NCBI GenBank assembly: GCA_001872165.1
Contig: MNXK01000002.1
Span: 1-5,679 of the forward strand
DNA length: 5,679 nt
Direction of reading: 5' to 3'
Origin: Anaerolineae bacterium CG2_30_58_95
GTDB taxonomy: Bacteria; Chloroflexota; Anaerolineae; Anaerolineales; Villigracilaceae
This document shows positions 1-3,325 of this stretch, piece after piece; position 1 is the first letter of the stretch; every line of letters starts with the position of its first letter. The notes beneath the pieces are model-generated. The model was not told the origin of the DNA. It saw only the letters and a list, made by a program, of their open reading frames with translations, and did not search any database. Position numbers and translations under genes: made by a program.

Positions 1-695
1 TGCTGCCGAGCGGAGCGGCAAGCGCTTGCGGATTGGATGCGGCGCGGCCGGCCGTCCAGGAGTGGCAGAACCGGTTCGACGTTCTGATTTTCAACGCAGC
101 CCAGGATACCAGCATCCCAGCGCAGTTGCTCAAGAATCTCTTCAGCCGCGAAAGCCAGTTCTGGCCCGGGATTATTACCAGCATCTCCGAAGTAGGTTTA
201 GGGCAGTTGACGGATAACGGCGCGGATACAGCCCTGCTCTGGAACCCCGTCTTCTACGAACAGTTTTGTCCATTAGTGCTGCTGGATAGCGTTTGCCGCA
301 AGGGATACCCCCATCTGAAAGATTCGGAGCAGGCCACCCTGCGCGGCGCGCTGGTGCGCAGCGCGGACGCCTTTTGCGCCGACTGTCCGCTCGGCATTGA
401 TCTGCGGCAGGCGGACTTCAGCGTCAGCGTCTTTGCCGAGACCTTGCAGGCCAATTGCGAACAGGTTGGGCAAATCATCCATAACTACCTGTGGACTGCG
501 CCAGGCCAAGTGAGCAGCTATGAGGATTTGTGGAAGTTCACGCTGGTCAACTACAATGCCGGGCCTGGATGCCTTTCGATTGCAATAGAGGACACTAGCG
601 AGGTCGGCGATCCGCTGGATTGGGAACACCTTTCACAGCACCTGACTCCGGTCTGCCAGGGTGCAATTGATTACGTCGAAGATATCAGCCGGTAG
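1..695 (+). CDS. C-terminal part of a lytic transglycosylase-like (SLT/GH23, lysozyme-like) protein, 5' end outside window
   Basis: The frame is open from nt 3, with no stop or convincing start, to TAG at 693-695, so 230 C-terminal residues are visible and the gene begins upstream. A TTG at 33 is possible as a start but has no ribosome site. Counting that TTG as residue 1, the lysozyme-like signature reads: a helix ending in SRES with candidate catalytic Glu40 (nt 150-152), then GLGQLT (55-60, matching the family GLMQL-type motif), and YNAGPG (174-179, the typical third SLT motif). Family knowledge: such enzymes cleave the MurNAc-GlcNAc bond of peptidoglycan, usually outside the membrane. About 115 residues separate the second and third motifs, longer than in compact SLT domains, and this stretch carries several cysteines (79, 88, 115, 118, 142), which could form disulfides in an exported protein. 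Any signal peptide or N-terminal binding domain is outside the window. The SLT fold call is fairly sure; activity and substrate are inferred. Confidence 0.75.
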   Translation, partial: LPSGAASACGLDAARPAVQEWQNRFDVLIFNAAQDTSIPAQLLKNLFSRESQFWPGIITSISEVGLGQLTDNGADTALLWNPVFYEQFCPLVLLDSVCRKGYPHLKDSEQATLRGALVRSADAFCADCPLGIDLRQADFSVSVFAETLQANCEQVGQIIHNYLWTAPGQVSSYEDLWKFTLVNYNAGPGCLSIAIEDTSEVGDPLDWEHLSQHLTPVCQGAIDYVEDISR

Positions 696-827
696 ATTCG
701 TGGGGGCGCCCACATTCCCACCACAGAGATCATGGAGTTCACACGTGTGCCTGCGGCCCAGTGCAGGCAGAGAAAAACCCGTAAAAATCTCCGTGTTCTT
801 ATCATCCCCGAAGAGGACTGTGCGCTC

Positions 828-893
828 TGCCGTCTCGCACCGGCGTGCCGAGCATAGCATTCGTTGTCCCGGTGTTCGCGGCACGAACGGTGT
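828..893 (+). repeat. 66-bp perfect repeat, intergenic copy (palindromic element)
   Basis: This is identical over 66 bp to 2158-2223, same orientation; identity stops sharply at both ends (827 C versus 2157 T, 894 G versus 2224 C). It folds on itself: CACCG (838-842) pairs with CGGTG (888-892) and CGTGCCG (844-850) pairs with CGGCACG (879-885), with a loop of 28 nt. Only in this copy does a further outer arm exist, CCGTCT (830-835) with AGACGG (898-903), so the full element may be about 74 bp (830-903) and the coding copy lacks the right outer arm. No transposase is present; if mobile, it would depend on enzymes encoded elsewhere. The repeat and its pairing are directly seen; mobility is inferred. 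Confidence 0.88.
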
Positions 894-920
894 GGTAAGA
901 CGGGGTTTTACCCTATTTAG

Positions 921-1006
921 AGCCTATCCGAATAACGGAATGCAGACTTCAGTCTGCCCTGCATTGCGGACTAAAGTCCGCGTTCCAGGGGATTTTCGGA
1001 TAGGCA
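921..1006. repeat. MITE-like element with 11-bp terminal inverted repeats and two internal hairpins
   Basis: The ends are perfect inverted repeats of 11 bp: GCCTATCCGAA (922-932) and TTCGGATAGGC (995-1005). Inside are two near-perfect hairpins of the same design: GCAGACT (942-948) with AGTCTGC (951-957), and GCGGACT (966-972) with AGTCCGC (975-981), each with a 2-nt centre. An intermediate arm GGAA (937-940) / TTCC (983-986) closes around both, giving a cruciform-like cloverleaf. Short TTA triplets lie just outside both ends and could be a target duplication, but this is weak. No coding capacity. A non-autonomous miniature transposable element is the likely nature; an attachment or regulatory site is an alternative. 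Confidence 0.72.
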
Positions 1007-1094
1007 CTTAATCCTGAAGAGCCGTATTTCTCTGCACCTCCGGGGGGAGAGCTTGAAGTTGGTCGCAACGTTTTCTCCAAGTGTTTTCGCGGGG

Positions 1095-1109
1095 CGGATT
1101 GCCAATCCG
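1095..1109. repeat. Short hairpin, REP-like
   Basis: CGGATT (1095-1100) pairs with AATCCG (1104-1109) around GCC. The flanks GGGG before and GCCTAC after give the opposite strand a GTAGGC-type end, reminiscent of the GTAG end of the element at 2144-2261. No T-run follows, so it is not a terminator. It may be a fragment of a larger repeat. Confidence 0.4.
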
Positions 1110-1151
1110 GCCTACAAACCCATTCCTGCCTGTGGTAAACTTCCCCCGTTC

Positions 1152-1169
1152 TATATTTAAATAACGAGG
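1152..1169 (+). promoter_or_regulatory. AT-rich -10-like box and ribosome site for the Fe-S gene
   Basis: TATATT (1152-1157) is a fair -10 match in an otherwise GC-rich region, but no convincing -35 box lies 16-18 nt upstream. GAGG (1166-1169) is 5 nt before the ATG at 1175 and is a good Shine-Dalgarno match. It supports that start together with the in-frame TAA at 1136-1138. The promoter part is weak; the ribosome site is reasonable. Confidence 0.35.
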
Positions 1170-1174
1170 CGCTG

Positions 1175-3286
1175 ATGCTTACGCTGGTTGAAAAAGTCTT
1201 ATTTGGGCTGGCTGTCGTCGCTACTCTGGCGGCGGCTTATTTTGCGGTAAAACGTTTGATTAGCATTATCACAGGCGGGCAAGGCAAAGCGGATTGGAGA
1301 CTGGCACTCGAGCGGTTGGCCGTCGTATTGCCTAAAATCGCCACCTTCCAGCCACTTTTTCGATTTCGGCCCTTGACCAGCCTGTTCCATGCCCTGGTCG
1401 GCTGGGGGTTCGGTTTCTATCTTCTGGTCAACCTGTTGGACGTGGCGCGCGGCTATCTGCCCGGCTTCGAGATCCCAGGCATGGCAGGGAACGTCTACCA
1501 TCTGCTGGCGGACGTGCTCTCGGTGGGCGTGCTGGTTGGGATGACCTTCTTCCTCGTCCGCCGCTTCGTTTTCCGACCCGGCAACCTGTCGACGCGCGAA
1601 TCGACTCTGCTCCACCCGAAAGCGCGCGCCGGCATCCGCCGCGACTCGGCTATCGTGGGCGGATTCGTCCTGCTGCATGTCGGCTCACGTTTTTTGGGCG
1701 AATCCTTCGCCGTCGCGGCGCAGGGTCATGCTGACGGGTGGCAGCCGGCCGCTTCGGCGGCAGCCGGCCTGTGGTCCGGATGGAGTCCGCAGGCGCTCGT
1801 CATTGGGCAGCACGCCGCCTTTTGGCTGGCGCTTGGCCTGATCCTGGCATTCATCCCCTATTTCCCTTACTCGAAACATGTCCACCTGTTCTTCGCCCCG
1901 TTGAATTTTCTGCTCAAACCCGAACGGCGCTCGATTGGAGAATTGAGCAGGCTCGATTTTGAGGACGAGGGCGTGACGCAATTCGGCGCTGCGAAGCTGG
2001 CTGACCTGGGCTGGGAGCAGATCATGGACGCGTATGCCTGCATCATGTGCTTCCGCTGCCAGGAGGTCTGCCCGGCGTATGGGACGGGTAAGGTGCTTTC
2101 ACCCGCCGCGTTGGAGATCAATAAGAGGTATTTGTTGAATACCGTAGAGGCAGGGCTTGCCGTCTCGCACCGGCGTGCCGAGCATAGCATTCGTTGTCCC
2201 GGTGTTCGCGGCACGAACGGTGTCCCTGCCCGATTAGGGCGACCACAAGGGTCGCCCCTACCGGATACCCCTCTGACCGAATTTGCCATCCCGGAAGAGG
2301 CCATCTGGGCCTGCACCTCCTGCGGCGCGTGCGTGGACATCTGCCCGGTGCACAACGAGCCAATGCGCGACATCCTCGACATCCGCCGCGCGCTGGTGCT
2401 GATGGAGAACGCCTTCCCGAAACAGTTGGAGACCGCTTTCCGCGGCATGGAGCGTACAGCCAACCCGTGGAACATCTCACCGGCCGAGCGCATGAAGTGG
2501 GCCGAGGGGCTGAAGGTGCCGACCGTCGTCCAGAACCCGGGGCCTGACATCCTATGGTGGGTGGGCTGCGCCCCGGCCACCGACGCGCGCGCCCAGAAGA
2601 CCGCCCAGGCCTTTGCGAAAATCCTCAACGCGGCGGGCGTGAACTTCGCCGTGTTGGGCCAGCGTGAGCAATGCACCGGCGACTCAGCCCGGCGCGCCGG
2701 AAACGAGTACCTGTTCAACGAGCTGGCGACAGCGAATGTGGAAATCCTGAATTCGGTGAAACCGAAACGGATCGTGACCACCTGTCCGCATTGTTTGCAT
2801 ACTTTGAAGAACGAGTATCCGGCCTTTGGCGGAAATTATGAGGTGGTGCATCACACGCAGTTGATCAACGAGTTGATCGGAGCAGGGAAGTTACAGTTAT
2901 GGTTGCGCAATCGGCAACCATTATCAGTGAACAGTCACGCATCACGCATCACTTATCACGACCCATGTTATCTCGGTCGGCACAACAAGGTTTTTGCAGA
3001 GCCGCGCGAGGTGTTGAAAGCAGCACAATTGGATTTGACCGAAATGCCGCGCCACGCGGCCAAGTCGTTCTGTTGCGGTGCGGGCGGCGCGCAGATGTGG
3101 AAGGAAGAGGAACACGGGACGACGAACGTCAACAAGGCGCGCTTCGCCGAAGCCAAAGCCACCGGCGCGGAGACGCTGGCGGTTGGCTGTCCCTTCTGCA
3201 TGGTGATGCTGACTGACGCATCCAAGGCGGATGGCGGGGAGATACAGGTCAGGGATGTGGCGGAGTTGGTGGCAGATAGGTTGTAA
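1175..3286 (+). CDS. Membrane-anchored multi-cluster Fe-S oxidoreductase (HdrD/GlpC/DUF224-like) with in-frame repeat insertions
   Basis: 703 residues; ATG at 1175 has GAGG 5 nt upstream, and an in-frame stop lies at 1136. The N-terminus (about 1-245) has around five membrane segments (near 5-26, 70-90, 105-130, 158-180, 210-232) with His72, His109, His168 and His213 as candidate b-heme ligands, as in NarI-like subunits. Two ferredoxin-type motifs follow: Cys289/292/295/299 and Cys380/383/386/390. Two CCG-type domains follow: Cys465, Cys500-Thr501, Cys537/540, and Cys598, Cys633-Cys634, Cys672/675. The first has CTG in place of CCG, so its cluster may be altered. Family knowledge: such proteins link soluble electron carriers (ETF, thiols) to membrane quinone; the partner here is unknown. 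Oddities: residues about 324-363, between the two ferredoxin motifs, are encoded by palindromic repeats, and about 573-591 by a second repeat-like tract. Conserved motifs and frame are intact, so it is probably functional. The family call is sure; the exact role is not. Confidence 0.88.
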   Translation: MLTLVEKVLFGLAVVATLAAAYFAVKRLISIITGGQGKADWRLALERLAVVLPKIATFQPLFRFRPLTSLFHALVGWGFGFYLLVNLLDVARGYLPGFEIPGMAGNVYHLLADVLSVGVLVGMTFFLVRRFVFRPGNLSTRESTLLHPKARAGIRRDSAIVGGFVLLHVGSRFLGESFAVAAQGHADGWQPAASAAAGLWSGWSPQALVIGQHAAFWLALGLILAFIPYFPYSKHVHLFFAPLNFLLKPERRSIGELSRLDFEDEGVTQFGAAKLADLGWEQIMDAYACIMCFRCQEVCPAYGTGKVLSPAALEINKRYLLNTVEAGLAVSHRRAEHSIRCPGVRGTNGVPARLGRPQGSPLPDTPLTEFAIPEEAIWACTSCGACVDICPVHNEPMRDILDIRRALVLMENAFPKQLETAFRGMERTANPWNISPAERMKWAEGLKVPTVVQNPGPDILWWVGCAPATDARAQKTAQAFAKILNAAGVNFAVLGQREQCTGDSARRAGNEYLFNELATANVEILNSVKPKRIVTTCPHCLHTLKNEYPAFGGNYEVVHHTQLINELIGAGKLQLWLRNRQPLSVNSHASRITYHDPCYLGRHNKVFAEPREVLKAAQLDLTEMPRHAAKSFCCGAGGAQMWKEEEHGTTNVNKARFAEAKATGAETLAVGCPFCMVMLTDASKADGGEIQVRDVAELVADRL
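2144..2261. repeat. Composite palindromic element inserted in frame in the Fe-S gene
   Basis: The ends are near-perfect inverted repeats, GTAGAGGC (2144-2151) and GCCCCTAC (2254-2261), with one mismatch. There are two internal stems: GGCAGGG (2149-2155) with CCCTGCC (2224-2230), and GGGCGACC (2237-2244) with GGTCGCCC (2250-2257) around a 5-nt loop. The first stem encloses almost exactly the 66-bp repeat 2158-2223, so the simplest reading is an element with two hairpins, the first of which later received the 66-bp repeat in its loop. It encodes residues about 324-363 without a stop. Arms are directly seen; the order of insertion is inferred. Confidence 0.75.
2158..2223 (+). repeat. 66-bp perfect repeat, coding copy
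   Basis: Identical at all 66 positions to 828-893 and in the same orientation. It has the paired arms CACCG/CGGTG and CGTGCCG/CGGCACG but not the outer AGACGG arm of the intergenic copy. Sixty-six is a multiple of three, and by my reading the repeat is open in five of its six frames (the only stop is a TAG in one forward frame), which makes tolerated insertion into genes easy. Here it encodes residues about 329-349, including the motif HRRAEHSIRC and an extra cysteine (Cys341) that is not part of the ferredoxin motifs. Confidence 0.88.
2899..2962 (+). repeat. Hairpin plus 7-bp tandem repeats inside the Fe-S gene
   Basis: ATGGTTGC (2899-2906) pairs with GCAACCAT (2914-2921) around a 7-nt loop. 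A short spacer leads to four 7-bp units beginning TCAC: TCACGCA (2935-2941), TCACGCA (2942-2948), TCACTTA (2949-2955), TCACGAC (2956-2962). The last units overlap the codons of the conserved YHDPC motif, so they may partly be chance. The tract encodes a linker (about residues 573-591) just before the second CCG domain, which looks longer than I would expect for the family. It could be a small in-frame insertion or local slippage. Confidence 0.5.
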
Positions 3287-3320
3287 AGCAAAAGTATCGG
3301 CTTATAATCCAGCCTGGAGG
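3281..3320 (+). promoter_or_regulatory. Sigma70-like promoter and Shine-Dalgarno site for the glycyl radical enzyme gene
   Basis: A perfect TATAAT (3303-3308) stands 16 nt after TTGTAA (3281-3286), a 4-of-6 match to the -35 box. The -35 box is made of the last Leu codon and stop codon of the Fe-S gene. A start of transcription near 3314-3316 would give a very short leader, with GGAGG (3316-3320) 5 nt before the ATG at 3326. An in-frame TAA at 3305-3307 fixes this ATG as the first usable start. The downstream gene could thus be expressed on its own as well as by read-through. The ribosome site is strong; the promoter is plausible. Confidence 0.5.
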
Positions 3321-3325
3321 TAGCC

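Larger units (their letters stand above)
696..1174. other. Intergenic region rich in palindromic repeats, no credible gene
   Basis: These 479 nt between the transglycosylase-like gene and the Fe-S gene hold no ORF with family features or a ribosome site. They contain a small hairpin just after the upstream stop (GTGGG 700-704 / CCCAC 709-713, with no T-run, so not a convincing terminator). Next comes a degenerate purine-rich stretch at about 718-800 in which I see no clear structure. Then follow the first copy of a 66-bp repeat (828-893), a terminal-inverted-repeat element (921-1006), a short hairpin (1095-1109), and an AT-rich patch with the likely ribosome site for the next gene (1150-1174). 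Overall it reads as a landing zone for small repeats rather than a regulatory leader. Confidence 0.7.

Noticed and set aside
700..713. Hairpin right after the transglycosylase-like stop codon as a terminator
   Set aside because: The stem is only 5 bp and is followed by a mixed sequence without a T-run, so intrinsic termination is not supported.
718..800. Degenerate purine-rich stretch that faintly resembles a decayed inverted repeat (GGAG and CTCC phrases)
   Set aside because: Matches are too short and interrupted to define arms by eye.
661..1011. Forward ORF of 116 codons across the intergenic repeats, and its reverse partner at 633-884
   Set aside because: They are composed mainly of the 66-bp repeat and the inverted-repeat element, with no ribosome site and no family features.
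2144..2261. Insertion as a pseudogene-making event in the Fe-S gene
   Set aside because: The frame continues with no stop, and all later cysteine motifs are present, so disruption is not supported.
1867..2781. Reverse-strand ORF of 304 codons
   Set aside because: Antisense to the Fe-S gene over its cysteine motifs, has no recognisable domain, and is open partly because the repeats lack stops in most frames.
2935..2962. CRISPR-like or long tandem array
   Set aside because: Only four contiguous 7-bp units without spacers; no repeat-spacer pattern exists anywhere in the window.
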